A stretch of DNA of 64,000 nt from Ophioceras dolichostomum (taxonomy: Eukaryota > Ascomycota > Sordariomycetes > Magnaporthales > Ophioceraceae), in NCBI GenBank assembly GCA_003049485.1, contig PYST01000135.1, positions 1 to 64,000 on the forward strand. The letters run 5' to 3'. Below the pieces are notes generated by a model that ran no database searches, was not told the origin of the DNA, and saw only the letters and a list, made by a program, of their open reading frames with translations. Both the position numbers and the translations under genes were made by a program. Shown here piece after piece: positions 1 to 11,718 of the stretch; position 1 is the first letter of the stretch, and every line of letters starts with the position of its first letter.

Positions 1-2826
1 GGGTAGGACATGATGGGTCATGGACGAGCGGTCTACAGTACAAAGCTGCGGCATGCTGGGCCGGCCACCGGCCTGAGCCGGTGCTGGCTGGCCCCGGGCT
101 CCAGGAGACGAAACCATGTGGCAGCGCAGCTGCCCAATGAGATCTTCGCAGGCTCCGAGGCCATCATGGCATGGATGGTGGACGACGACGACAACAGAGG
201 GAGCCGCCTTTTTTTTTCTCCGGGTTTCGTGGGATCGATCAGCTGGTTGCAGGGCCCGGTTTTGGGATCATAGACGACGGACGGAAGTCCGGGCCTGATG
301 CTGGCCTTGCTACCTGGTTCATCAGTCAGTCAGTCAGTCACCGCCCCTCACTCGCGCGTCCTTCCCGTCGGCGTGAAATCTTTTCCGTCCCCCGTCCCTT
401 AGCTTCCTACCACCACCAACTCGACTGCCTCTGCAAACTAGGTACCTAGGTATCGACCTACCCAGCAAGAATCCTCCTCCCCAGGTAGGTAGGCAGCCAA
501 GCCAGTCGGTAGCCACTCGCCGCTGGGCACACCACGCCACGCCCTACCTGCCTGCCTGCCTGCCTGCCTGCTTCCATAGGCTCATGCAGGTCGAACCTTA
601 TGGGGGCCGCGCCAGCGCAGCAATGGACATGTGTTCCTGCTTCCTTCCTGCCTACCTACCCACTTCCTACATAGGTCCCTTCGGTACCTACGCACCAAGC
701 CTTCCACGCACATGCATGCGTCCGAATCCCTCTTCTTGGTAACATCTCTGCATTTTTTTTCCTCTTCGTATGTCTCGGGTCGCACTGGGTGGGCGTGCCT
801 GCGTGCGGCCACAGTGCTGCGACCTGCTCTCAATATCGGCACGGAGGGATTGCATTTAAAGGGGTAAGCTAGGTAGGTACCTAAGGCACCTGGGGCAAGT
901 AGGTGGGGAAGGGGAGAGGAGAGGAGCGAACAGCGAGCGCGTCAGTACGACCGGAGACAGGCGTATCTTTTGCGCGTAAACCGCGCGCGTGTTCACCGGC
1001 ATCAGGAACGGTCGACGGTTGACAGACAACAAAAACAAATAGCTCATCTCCCGATCATCATTTCCTGGAAAAATGTCTAGTGCAGGGGGAGAGATAACCA
1101 CGATTTAGGGTAGCCTTGCCACAGGAGATTCTCTTTCGATTAGTTGTTCACTTCCAGCCATCCTTTTCCTTTCGCGGTCGTCTTTTTTCGTTGCTTTCTT
1201 TATATGATGAATGCGCTCGGCAACCGCCTAAGTGAGCGATCATCGAAGGATTCTACCATCTTCGGAAATTCCTGCGAGTTGCTGAGGAGGACCTCGCTAG
1301 CGGAATCATGGGTTATGTGGATTTAAGATATTCCGCGTCCTGTGTCTTTTTTTGGCCAATGGTGAGCTTCACGTCTCTTCATCACTCCTGTAGTCTTCAA
1401 CGTGCGCGTTGCGGTAAGGCTGAGCTCTAGTGAGCCAATCCATCTCTTCATCAATGTTGCCCCAATTATATAGGAAGTCATTTTGTCGGAACCGCCCCTA
1501 AACTGTGCTATTGGCTCGCATTGGTTCAAATAGGGGCTTGTGGGCTTGTGGGCTTGCTTTTCCTCGTTGTTCTGATCAGTTCTCGAGTTTCGTCTAGCCC
1601 CTACGGAAATTCGCATTCCCCCCCCCTTCACTACCGATCGCTGAGCGTACACTACGTGTCGCTTGCCTACACTTCGTCATACATTCACTAACCCGCTCGC
1701 TGGAGATGAGTTATTCACCAGCCGTGGACTACTCCCCGAGTCAGGCCGAAAGGCTGATGAGTCCTCGTTTCTCGGGGAGCCCAAGAGGTCACGTCACTGA
1801 TGCTGTCGAGTGACGCTATTACTTCTAGGATGCAAGGGAAACGTGTTTAGAGCACCTGCAGAATGCCAGCCTTACTGCTAGGGTTTGGAAAAGGCTCGTT
1901 TCCGGGGGGTCTACGCCTGGAGCATGCGGTACTTGGTGAATTTCGTCGCGATGATGGGTAGCCATGACAGGTTGGTCGCACGCACAGGCGAGAGCAAGGT
2001 GCAGCTGACTGGTAGCAGCACTTAACTGAGCATTCATTCACTGCGGTGCCCCATCGTGAACAACTGACTTGATGAGAAGCATGGGCCGGGAAGACGGCGG
2101 GGGTGGCTGAAATCAAATCGCTCCAGGAGATGCGGCATTCGCTTTCTTCGACCTGTACCTCTGGTCGGGAAGACTCTGGGTGGAGATGGGACGTCACTGC
2201 CGAATTTGGATGGATCGTGACGAGCTTCTCGAAATGGCGGAAGCCGTCACTGCTTCAATTCGCCGCGTCGGTCACTGGTCAAGCCTCATTTTTGGAAAGC
2301 GCGACCTGTACCAACCCACGGAGACCTGGTTTCGAACGGTCCTAGAAGCTCCCCTCGCGAGCCTCTCTGTACCACCCTCGAAGCTGGCCGCTCTCCCTGA
2401 TGGGCTCCCCTGGGTTCGCGCCCTTCTCCTCTCCCATCTCAAGCTGAGCGTCCATCTGCCGACGATACCGCTCAGGGTTTTGGTAGCGCGGCCCAAGAAA
2501 TTCCAGCCGACTGTGCTCTCTTGATCATCGCCCCCACCCCTCCTCCATCGTTGCTTCCGGTTCTGGCCTCCATTCGGTCGAACCAGCGTACACCCTGTAC
2601 ATCCTTCACACACCGCACCGCAGCATCTGGAGGAAGATTTGCATATCAGCAACATTCTTTGTCGCTCTCCTTCCCAGAAGCGAGTCCCTTTTGTGCGCAT
2701 CACCCTCATCATCAGAGTCGCGTTCCTGCTCGACGAGGTAGCATCTGGTGGCATCGCCTTCTAGTACCTACTACTTCCCCTCTCAACATCAACTAGAAGC
2801 GTCATTGTTACTTCCTCTTCTTCCCA
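1..2826. other. Intergenic region, no supported gene
   Basis: No open frame here has convincing coding character on either strand. The stretch contains tetranucleotide runs (GTCA near 325, CTGC near 548-572), several ACCTAGGTA-type palindromes (440-455, 866-885), a poly-C/pyrimidine tract near 1620, and a strong inverted repeat at 1732-1779 described separately. The last few hundred bases before 2827 are pyrimidine-rich, as expected for a fungal promoter and leader. Confidence 0.5.
1732..1815 (+). other. Structured inverted repeats with hammerhead-like core fragment
   Basis: A perfect 9-bp stem (CTCCCCGAG at 1732-1740, CTCGGGGAG at 1771-1779) encloses a small hairpin with a GAAA loop, then CTGATGAGTCC at 1754-1764, a string that matches the conserved 5' core of hammerhead ribozymes. 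The expected second half, a stem II return strand followed by GAAA before the closing stem, is missing; only TCGTTT is present. A second hairpin (CGTCACT at 1793-1799 with AGTGACG at 1809-1815) follows directly. Seen: the stems and the core string. Inferred: a degenerate ribozyme or a chance match. Confidence 0.25.
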
Positions 2827-4767
2827 ATGGCTCGAGCGCCGGAGGCCCCCGCCGAGAGTGGCCGCCCGAAACCCAAGGACGAAGGAGAGTCGCAGTTAGA
2901 TAAGCTGGAGGAGAACCTTGAGGACTTACTGCCGATCGGCCTGCTCATCGACGCGGTAGACTCTGACGCGCCCAAGTCCAAGGCAACTTCGTCGACCCCG
3001 GCCGAGACCAAGCCAACCAAACCGACGACGTACACCACTGCCGGCACTCCCTACAAGCCAGAGTCGTCTGCTCCATTCCAGCGCCCCGCCAGGAAGAATA
3101 GAATCGGCTGGCTGCATCATCAGAACGTTACTGGCTTTGTTGTGCCGCCGCCAAAGTTTGGGCTCATGGATCCCATGTATCCGCGACCGGGGTCCCCAAC
3201 CACCACGGCCAATACCCTGAAGCACTACACGCCTCTTCAGCAGAACCTCCACCGCGCAGTGACCCCACCAGTCGCCGGAGAGCGCGAGAGAGTTCCCATC
3301 CCACTTGTGCCGACGGTCAACAACAGCCCCAAGAATCTCAATCGCGTCCCTCCCTCAAGCGCACCTCCTTTAGGTCCGAATCGGGTGGCCAACGGACAAC
3401 CTCTGGCGAGCAATGAGCCCGATAACGGTGATGGTGGCGAGGAATTCATAGTAGCTGCCGGCGAAGGAGGCATTCTCTCGCAGTTCAACGTCAAAGCCCT
3501 CACCAACCTGGCCTCATACGCCAATCCGTCTCAGAGGGCAGCTCAGCAAGCCCTCTCTCGGGCCAGGGCCGCCCAGGTCCAGCGTGTGCTTCCCCATCCT
3601 GTTGCCCTGCCTCTCCGACCCACGAATACCTCCGCGGATCGTGGACTGACCTCAGCCATTCTTCGCGGCGGTCAAAGCATGGTCGCGACAGGTGAGTTGG
3701 AGCATCGTAACAGAGAGGCCCTCCGTTCCTGGGCCCGGAGCACTGGACAGCACTCGGCTCTATCTTCCGCGGCTCCCATCCAGTATCCTTCGACACTGTC
3801 CACCGGCCCAGGCGCTCCGCGACCGCTCACTGCTGGACCTCCCGGTCATCGCCTATACAAGCCTGCCACTGTTGTTGACGCATCCACCACTCGAGGCCTG
3901 ACCTCAGGCATTGGCGGGGAGACCTCGGCAAAGCCGGTCGAGGGCGACAAGCGGTTTTCTTCGAGACCTACCACGCCCTCTCGGCCGACCAGGCCCGGAT
4001 CGGTCAACGGGGCTCGGCCGTCCATGATCATCTCGCCGATCGGTCAGCCATACGAATTGCGCCCTGCCGGTGCCATGAGCTCCACGGGTAAAAGCACGTC
4101 TTCATTCGATGAGATATTCCCGCCGGAGAGGGCGGAGTCGGTCATCACGGAGACCGCGTTCCCGGACCAGGTCCTCAAGTACTACCCTTGTGGCCTGCCG
4201 GCCGACTACAAGGAGAAGCCCAAGCAGGCGGCTCCGGAGAACTGGCTCGACGACTACCGCCCGGCCCGTCGGTACCACGGGGCCATGAGCGCGGAGCAGG
4301 TGGCGCGCACCTACAAGAAAATCGACGAGAAGTTCTACTCCGCCGCCGGCGGCCTCACCAAGTCCCTGCAGGACGTCATAAGGGACGCCAGCAAGCGGCA
4401 CTTGCTCCGGGCCGTGGGCCGGTCGTCCTCCTCGATCGCTGCTGGTACTGCTACTACTACTACTACTACTGCTGAGGTCGCCGCTACCACCGCCGCCGTC
4501 GCCGTCCCCGTCCCGATGCAACAGCACCAGCACCAGCACCAGCCGCACCGGTGGCAGCCGCCCAAGCCGCTGTCGGTCGAGGAGGCCAACGGGCAGAGCG
4601 CCGCGATGGCCGCCGAGCCGCTGTTCTGCATGGCCTTCGCCACGCTGCTGCGCTACACCGAGGACGGCGGAGAGAACGGCGAGCACGTCTACTTCGATGT
4701 CCCGGATCCGTGGCATCTTGACAAGAGCAAGGCTGGCACGCAGAGCTTCTTCGCCTACAAGAAGTGA
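2827..4767 (+). CDS. Uncharacterised 646-aa low-complexity protein
   Basis: I do not recognise the family. The frame is open for 646 codons without an intron, and the start follows a normal leader (cccaATGG). Residues 1-40 are charged, with a short acidic-hydrophobic segment ending LLPIGLLIDAVD. Residues 50-430 are rich in Pro, Ser, Thr and Arg and probably disordered. A more ordered part (about 445-530) contains FPDQVLKYYPCGLPADY, WLDDYRP and a predicted helix up to DVIRDASKRHLLRAVGR. Then come a Thr run from an ACT repeat, a Gln-His repeat, and a conserved-looking tail (LFCMAFATLLRY...FDVPDPWHL). The TGA stop overlaps a good 5' splice site (AA|GTGAGT at 4764-4771), so the true C-terminus could lie in a further exon. 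No signal peptide or membrane segment is evident. Confidence 0.7.
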   Translation: MARAPEAPAESGRPKPKDEGESQLDKLEENLEDLLPIGLLIDAVDSDAPKSKATSSTPAETKPTKPTTYTTAGTPYKPESSAPFQRPARKNRIGWLHHQNVTGFVVPPPKFGLMDPMYPRPGSPTTTANTLKHYTPLQQNLHRAVTPPVAGERERVPIPLVPTVNNSPKNLNRVPPSSAPPLGPNRVANGQPLASNEPDNGDGGEEFIVAAGEGGILSQFNVKALTNLASYANPSQRAAQQALSRARAAQVQRVLPHPVALPLRPTNTSADRGLTSAILRGGQSMVATGELEHRNREALRSWARSTGQHSALSSAAPIQYPSTLSTGPGAPRPLTAGPPGHRLYKPATVVDASTTRGLTSGIGGETSAKPVEGDKRFSSRPTTPSRPTRPGSVNGARPSMIISPIGQPYELRPAGAMSSTGKSTSSFDEIFPPERAESVITETAFPDQVLKYYPCGLPADYKEKPKQAAPENWLDDYRPARRYHGAMSAEQVARTYKKIDEKFYSAAGGLTKSLQDVIRDASKRHLLRAVGRSSSSIAAGTATTTTTTAEVAATTAAVAVPVPMQQHQHQHQPHRWQPPKPLSVEEANGQSAAMAAEPLFCMAFATLLRYTEDGGENGEHVYFDVPDPWHLDKSKAGTQSFFAYKK

Positions 4768-6237
4768 GTGACTCCCTCGTCTCTATCCTCATCCGGCAGG
4801 GGGAAGACCACACGGTGCCACTTTCCATTTCTCACACGGCCATTACTTCATGGGTGGACTGCTGGGCGGGGGTAATATTGTCACTGCGGTGGTTGGGGAC
4901 AGCGTCAACATGAGTGACGCATCAACATACATGCATTGGACATGCATTGGGCATGCATTGGCACTGGAGTGACGCGTGTATGTGCAGTTGTCAGCAGCCA
5001 CGCCGTCATCTTCGACAAAGGAGACTCAAGGGACCATGGCATTTTTTTCAATCTTTGTGGAGTGCGTTTATTGCAGCAGGAGGCGGAGTAGGAATGCAAG
5101 AGGCGGGCGGGAGACTTGCAACAGGGGGTTGAGTAGGATGGAAAGCAGAAGGCGGGCTGGATCTTAGGCGTCGCATATTTCTATGAGGAGGTGAAGGGGT
5201 GCGGTGTGATGAGCTTGAGCTTGAGCCTGTTTGCTTTTTTTTTTTTTTTTTTTTTTTGGTCAACAACAACCGACGGAGGGCACTTTGGAGACGTGGCCAT
5301 TGTCGAGGGATGGATCGCTGGCTGGATGGATTGATGGATGGATGGATGATGAAATGGATCTTGGGTTCACCGAAAACAATAAAACCTTCACATCATCATC
5401 AACTTGCGCTGCAATAGCATCACACAGAGAGCTAAGGGTGGAACTTCGCCACCTAGGTTGGTTGGGAATGGCCTAGCTAAATCTCGTATTGCGTATCTCG
5501 CTGCTTTATTTTTACCCCCCTCTTCACTTGCTTTTGCGCGTTGTGCGGATGGGTGAGGCGAGAGACAGAACAGGGGCGAAGCTACCTAGGTACTTACCTA
5601 TGCTTGTCCGCCAACTGTGCCTAGGGATTTGGCGGTGCACAGAGAACACTGCTGCTTTTTTCTCGCTTCTCTTCATATATTCTCTCCTTTTTCTCTCACC
5701 TCTCTATCCTCAAGTGTCTCTCAGCTCTCTTGCCTAGTCACCTCTCGGGGTAAATCCATCCCGAATCACCCGCGCATCCCACATGTGATAACGATCTCAG
5801 GGGTGCTCTGATATCTCGTGTCTTCAAAGCTCGATTTTCGAGCAGATAGTATAAGGACGCAGTACGGAGTAGATGTTGGCAGCTATGATGCGTCATGATG
5901 CGCGTCAAGAGCGAGGGGACATAACCAAAAATAAAATAAAAACAAAATAAAATAGAACGCCTGCTGCTGTGCCTGTTCTGCCCTCCGTGTGTCCGTCCGC
6001 ATGTGTCGATGGATGACGAAGAATGGGTACTCTCTCTTTCTCTCTCCGTTACGAACCATTGTTTCTCGTTTCCCGCTGTTTGTTTTTGATCCCGCCTACC
6101 CCTCCCTTACTTTCTATCGAAAGAAAAATGGCAATCGTCATCAGCAACCAATTCCGACGCTATCATCTCACAATCTATTCCATCAGTACCCACCCACCCA
6201 GGTACGTAGGAGCAGCATCATACCTAAGTATCTACAA
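4768..6237. other. Intergenic region between converging genes, poly-T tract
   Basis: This stretch lies between the converging 2827 gene and SEC21. It contains a run of about 23 T at 5235-5257, a (GATG)n-like stretch around 5310-5350, repeated tgcattgg near 4930-4965, and A-rich sequence at 5925-5955. I see no gene in it. Confidence 0.5.
5235..5257. repeat. Poly-T homopolymer
   Basis: About 23 consecutive T residues lie in the 3' intergenic space between the 2827 gene and SEC21. This is a mononucleotide repeat, prone to length error in sequencing. Confidence 0.9.
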
Positions 6238-9200
6238 TTACTGAACTGAGGCGATGACCAGATCCGCGACACCTTCCTCCTCTGCCCGGACCGTGATCTT
6301 GGTCGTGACGCCAGACCTGGCCGAGTACGCCATCCTGATGTTGGCCACCACCCGGCCGCCGTTGACCGTCCTGCCCAGCAGCTTGAGCGTGTGTGTGGTC
6401 TGGTTGACTGGCACGTCGGTGCCCTCCAGGGGCTGGAGTGACAAAGCTTTGGCCAACTGCTCGGTCGCCTCTGTTTTACGTTGGAAAAAAGATGAAATTG
6501 TTAGCGCGTATGCAAGGGGCCCAGCGGGGGAATGAGAAAGATGGACTGTGGATGTGCATGTGGGGGAGGGGGTCCGTTCCGTACCTGCGATGCTCTTCAT
6601 AGCGCTCAGCTGCAATGTCTCCTCGGCTTGCTCGCCGGAGGCGCCCACCTGCTCCCAGATGTGGTTGAAGTTGCTCGCGAACGCCGGCACGACGTAGTCG
6701 CTGCCGGAGAGGTCGAAGTCGGCCACCTGGTACTCGTCGTCGTAGCCGGACTCCTCCGGTTCGCCCGTGGTCGGGTCGATCTCCTTGGTCGTGAACTTGA
6801 GCGTGTTGGAGAAGGTGGCAACAGGTAGAGCCCCCTCTCCGGCGACCTTCTTGAACGCCACGTAGATCTTCCCCGGTTCGTCCGTGGGCAGCTTCTCGGC
6901 CTCGATGATGAACAGCTCCTCGAGCTCCTCCTCGTCCGAGGGGGTCGCCAAGACCGAGACGTTCTCCAGGACCGTGGCGGGAAGCGTGTTTTTCACCTCG
7001 AACTGCAGCACCACGTGCTCCTTGAAGACGTGCTTCACGACGCTGACGACGTACTCGGTCTCGGCCTCGGTCAGCTCGACCACCGGCGATGACTTGAGCG
7101 CGCTGCCGAACTCCTTCATCTCGGGGATCTGCATCAGCTCCTGGGCGTACTTCTGGGCCGTCGCAGTCGCGGATGCCGCCGCCTCGGCGCCCGTCGGCGC
7201 AGTCTTCGTTGGGCCGACCTTGGGGGGCTTGAGCGAAGGCGTCGTGGCCGTGAGCTTCTTGGTCCGGTCCTCTGCGTCGGCCTGTTCTCGGGTGACGATG
7301 GGGATCTTGGACACGTCGAAGGGGCTGCTGAAGGTGGACTTGTTGTCCGACTGGAGGTACGAACAGAGCTGCTGCTCGAAGTACACGAGTGAGAACATGC
7401 TGTCGTTCTTAACGAATTTCTCAGCCAGTTCATCCTCCTCGGCCATGAGCCTGAGGTTGAGCGCAGCCCGATCCCGGACCTCGTCGTCGACATCATCCAG
7501 GCAGCGCGTGAGAAGGACGTGCACGCTGCGCTTGACCTCGGGGTCCTTCTGGCCGACACCGAACTTGGCAAGAGCGGTGACGGCTGCGGCCCGGACTATG
7601 GCATTCTCCAAAACGACACGGTTGTAGATGTAGCGGATGTACTTGGTCGGCTGGGAGGTCTTGGGGCCCTCGAGGCCGAGGAGGTGAAGGATACGGACAG
7701 CCAGCTTGGTGAACTCGCAGTCCTCGATGAACTCGCACAAGTGGGCCAGGGCGTCCTCCTTGGAGTCCGGCACGAACTTGATGAGATCAAACATGCTCTC
7801 GACAACGGCGCGCTTGAACTCGTAGCCGCCCTCGTCACGAAGGATGCCGCTGAGGAAGGCCAGCATGCCGGCCTGCTTGCTGGGGAACTTGAGGCACAGT
7901 GTGCGGATGGCCTCGACAATGGTGATCTTGAACTCGTCAGTGATCTCGGACATGAAGCCCGTGATCTGCTTCATCAGACGGTCAACGCTTGCCTCGTTGC
8001 CCGTCTTAAGCAACGTGGTGATGGCAAAGGTGGCGATGGAGCGATTACTGTTAGAAATGAGCAGCTCGATGTCCGGATTGCAGGCGTTGACGGCGTGAGG
8101 CTTGAACGAGGCGAAGTTGTGCAGGATGCGCAAGGCGGCGAATTTCGTGACGGCCCGCGGCGAGGTGAGGAACAGTTGCAGAACGTGGACAGCTTGGCCG
8201 ACCTCGGCGTCGGTCACATCGCGCATGTCGCAGATCGCCTTGGCCGCCTCGAAGTTGACCATCTCACTCTTGTGCCGCAGCCAGCCGTCCAGAAGCTGCA
8301 TCATGGGCTTGCGCAGCTGCGGGTCCTCCTCGGCCAGCTGGGCGGCGAGTCGGACCAGCATTACGACGGCCGCGGGGCTCTTCACCGCTCCAGGAGCGCC
8401 AAACTGCTGCACCATCTTGACTAGAGCCATGCGGTCGTGCATGCGCATCTGGTAGAGCAGTCCGATCGCGTGGTACTGGGTCATGGTCGAGTTGTTGACA
8501 GGCAGGTTCCCTCCGGACGAGGAGAAGCCCAGCGAGAATCCGCCCGAGGACTTGGTGTTTGCCGCAGCCTCCTGCGTCTCGCTCTGCCACCGGCGCACGA
8601 CGTCCCTCGCTATGGGGAGGAGGTGGTACGAGGAGACGAGAGCGGCTGAGGAAACGGAGGGGTTCTTGTCCACGATGGCCGTCTTCATCACCCTCTCGAT
8701 CGACGCCACGGTTGTAGACTGTACGAGAGGGAAGATCCAGCTGATTAGTGCCGAACATGGCTAGGGGGGTCGCAAAGGCCAATTTGGAATAGAGGAGGAA
8801 GCACCCACGTCAATGATGCGGCACAGCGCCCGGATAGCGTTCGGCCTGAAGATGGCATCGGTGCCGCCCCCAGTATCTTTCATGATCGTGCTCGTGACCA
8901 TGATGATATCCTCAGCAGAGCTCGCCAGCTCTTTGATGACCAGGTGTACCATCTGCCGCAAGCTGGCATCTTTGTTCTGGAAGAGCTTGGAGATGCCGAA
9001 GAAGAGCGTGGTGGCCTCGTTCGTGGGGAACTTGTCGCCCGTGTAGAGCAGGAGGGCGATCTTGGTCAGGAGGATTCGGCATTGTCGGGGTTGAATTGGG
9101 GAGTTGTTGAATAGTCGCGCTGTTTCGAGGGAGGGTCGCCGTCGTCGTCAGTAGCTGTTGATGCTGGCTTGCTTGCATGCTGGTGCACCGCCAATTTGCC

Positions 9201-9330
9201 CACACATTTTGTGTGCGCTCAGCCCAACCCTGTCTGAGATGAACTAGCACTCACCTTCCTGGAAGACCTGGGTCCGGTCGACCTTGACCAGGCCGAGGTC
9301 GGCATCTTCGTCCTTCTTGCCGTAGTTCAT
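6238..9330 (-). CDS. SEC21: Coatomer subunit gamma (gamma-COP)
   Basis: This is a subunit of the COPI coat for retrograde Golgi-to-ER and intra-Golgi vesicle traffic. Four exons join in frame to 917 aa, the usual fungal length: 9330-9255, 9119-8809, 8718-6585 and 6470-6238. The first codes for MNYGKKDEDADLGLVKVDRT. The HEAT-like adaptin N-terminus is unmistakable (CRILLTKIALLLYTG, NEATTLFFGISKLFQNKD, RPNAIRALCRIID, SIERVMKTAIVDKNPSVSS). A Pro/Ala linker follows, then the appendage domain (EYVVSVVKHVFKEHVVLQFEV). The last intron (6471-6584) is 114 nt and contains no stop in frame, so unspliced RNA would stay open. Introns 1 and 2 are 135 and 90 nt with standard borders. Family assignment is very secure; splice sites are inferred by eye. 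Confidence 0.95.
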
Positions 9331-11547
9331 GATGGGCAATGTTCGACGAAGAGCGGACGGTGGGAGACTTGGCGACGGTTCTGGCGGTGGGGACCCTTTT
9401 CGACAGGTCGACGTTGATGAACTCGCGACGTCGCCAATTCGACCCCACGGCGGGAGCCACGACGAGCAGCTTACCTAATCGAGACCGAGTTCGACCCCCC
9501 TTAAGCTCACGTGGGATCACGTGATGATCCTCTGGTCACCCCCTCTCCAACCCTTTCCGGGTTGAAGGACGTTCTATGTATTCAGCACGTGGGAAAGCTC
9601 AGTTGTCATGCTACTTATTATTATAGGCTCTTCTGCTTAACTTCTGCTGCCTCGTCATTAATCTTCTCGTTTGGTATTGTCTGGATTTTCTTATTCATTT
9701 ATTTCCTCCGAAATCTGTGTGCGCTCTCCCCGCCTGTTCTGCTGACAACAGATGCGCTGCGCTTGAGGTTGAGGAACAAGCAAACGACATCTGGGTCAAC
9801 CTGAAGGACTACTTTGTATGTTGGCGTGGTGGGCAGCCTTGCTTGCTACTCTTGTATTTGTGCACTTTCAATCACACGTTCCGGATTTGCCAGAGTAAAG
9901 TTGCAATGGCTGATGGTCTCGCTTTTCTACACCAGTTATAACGAGTACCAGAGGCTCCGGGAGGGGTTGCGAGTGCGCCACGCCGCACACGTACTCTAGC
10001 CTCTTTCCAGGGATGGACAATCACGCCCGAAAGTCACACCTCTTCCGCCCTCTCCTCCCCCGTGCCCACTTCCTGGTATTGTTGGTTTCGGTCAGCTTGC
10101 CAATCGGGTCTAGCGATGGCCCTTGGCGGACCTGAAGCCCATGGACTCTCGAACCCTGCGTCTATATGGCCTGGGTGATATTTGCCAACCCCGCAAGCAC
10201 TGCAAGACGTAGTCCTGATGCTTCCAGTCCTACATCTTGGGCGCAGGCCTTTGCATGTTGGTCGGGATAAAGCGGAATTTTCGAGTGATTTCCAGTCTGT
10301 CTTCCCCGCTCTAGCCTGCGTCTTCCTTCACTGCACCCCCATGCGAGCCGTTGGTAGGTTGTTCCTGGACGGCTACTTATGCTGGATGTGTTGGCCAACT
10401 GTGTGATGTCCCGCATGCTGGAACCGCCGCGTGCATCCAAAGGGAGTTGACATCTGCCTGCATATCAATGTTTCTCTCCTCGCCCACCCGTCCTGTCGCC
10501 ATCGGATGATTCAATCACACACGTAATTGTGACTTATGCAGAGCCAAGTGGCCCCTTCTGCAGATCTCCGCCACCCCAGCGTGGGGGGAAAGCTGCTCGC
10601 TCTGTGAGCGCAGTTGAGTAGGATGCGGTTGGTTCCGCCTGAGCACGACCAGCACACGAGGCAGCGGGGTACAAGCAACATGGAGCAGTAGGGAGTAACA
10701 GGGAAGAGGATTACATGCATCACAAGCGTTGATGTGATGTGACCAATGCAATAATGTGATACTATAGCACCAAGTGAACCAGAGAAAACATCATGTTTGG
10801 ACCGTGGTAGCTAAGGGGCGACGACAGTGGAAACTTTGAGCGAGACGAGTCCGCTCCTTTGAGCCGGCGTGACCAACACAGCTTCAGCGGGGCCGTGGTG
10901 GTGCTGGTCCTCCTTTACCCCCTTCAGTTTGCGCCTCGTCCTATCTTCGGTATCTGGATGGGAGGAGAGTGGCATATACGAGCCACACCTGCTTTGCATA
11001 CACAATTGGACGAATCAACGCCAGACCCAGAGCTGCGGATGCTGGCGATATCTTGCCGACCGCTCAGTGACTCCAACTCTCGAGCCAAGCCGCGGCAAGA
11101 CCGGTTGGTTTCCCCGACCAACCACGTTAGCCGCGCCAACTGAACGGCTTGCTTCTCCCAGCCCGCCACATATGTGATGGATGTGGGATGATAGGGAGGC
11201 AGTTGAGGAGATGGTACTCCTGAAGCATGAATGCTCTGGCCATGGACTACCATTTATTCGAGTGTTGGGGGCATGGACCGTCCCAGTCGTCCTTAAGTAC
11301 GCCTCCCACCCCGGCTCCGGGACGTACATTCGGGGAAGGTTCTGCCACAAGTCTCCCAACTGCTGTTGGTGTTTTGGTCCTCATCCAAGAAACTTACCTC
11401 CGAACCTTCGACTGTTGCATCTACCGTATCCACAAGGCAACCAACTCAGACTACCTCCTCGGCTACTTCAGTTCCATCTCTCTTCAGAACGACCAGGCTC
11501 ACAAGGAAGACCGAAACACTAAACACTACCAACAAACGCACGACGAA
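9331..11547. other. Intergenic region, no supported gene
   Basis: The first roughly 200 bases are the SEC21 promoter and leader. The remainder, to the small cysteine-rich ORF at 11548, has only short scattered ORFs without codon bias. The final stretch (11440-11547) looks like a fungal 5' leader, with C/A-rich text such as ACACTAAACACTACCAAC just before the next ATG. Confidence 0.45.
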
Positions 11548-11718
11548 ATGGCTGACATCCCATGCGAATGCGCATCTTGCACCCACAAGGCGCTGTTCAG
11601 CCCGGGCGACTCAGACAAGAAGATTTGTCCGAATTGTAGAGCAGGAAAATGTACGTCTACTACGACCAATCCTCCCGCTCCTCCGCCTCCCGCAACAAAC
11701 TCGACCACGACTTCGTAG
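11548..11718 (+). CDS. Small cysteine-rich ORF (56 aa)
   Basis: This is a short ORF preceded by a leader-like stretch. The product starts MADIPCECASCTHKALF and carries a C-x-C-x2-C cluster plus CPNC, a spacing that could bind metal; the tail is Thr/Pro-rich. No family is recognised. A consensus 5' splice site (T|GTACGT) lies directly after the codon for AGK at 11651; joined to the acceptor ending at 11718 (cgtag) it would create an immediate stop, so both forms give a tiny protein. Expression evidence is needed to call it a gene with confidence. Confidence 0.4.
   Translation: MADIPCECASCTHKALFSPGDSDKKICPNCRAGKCTSTTTNPPAPPPPATNSTTTS

Noticed and set aside
4102..4716. 204-aa minus-strand ORF opposite the 646-aa gene
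   Set aside because: It mirrors the GC-rich sense codons and has antisense-type composition; the plus-strand frame is much longer and has better codon bias.
7519..8424. 301-aa plus-strand ORF opposite SEC21
   Set aside because: Shadow of a certain gamma-COP exon; Leu/Gly/Val-rich antisense composition.
10130..10165. tRNA-like GGGTTCGAGAGTC on the minus strand
   Set aside because: No matching T-stem or cloverleaf around it.
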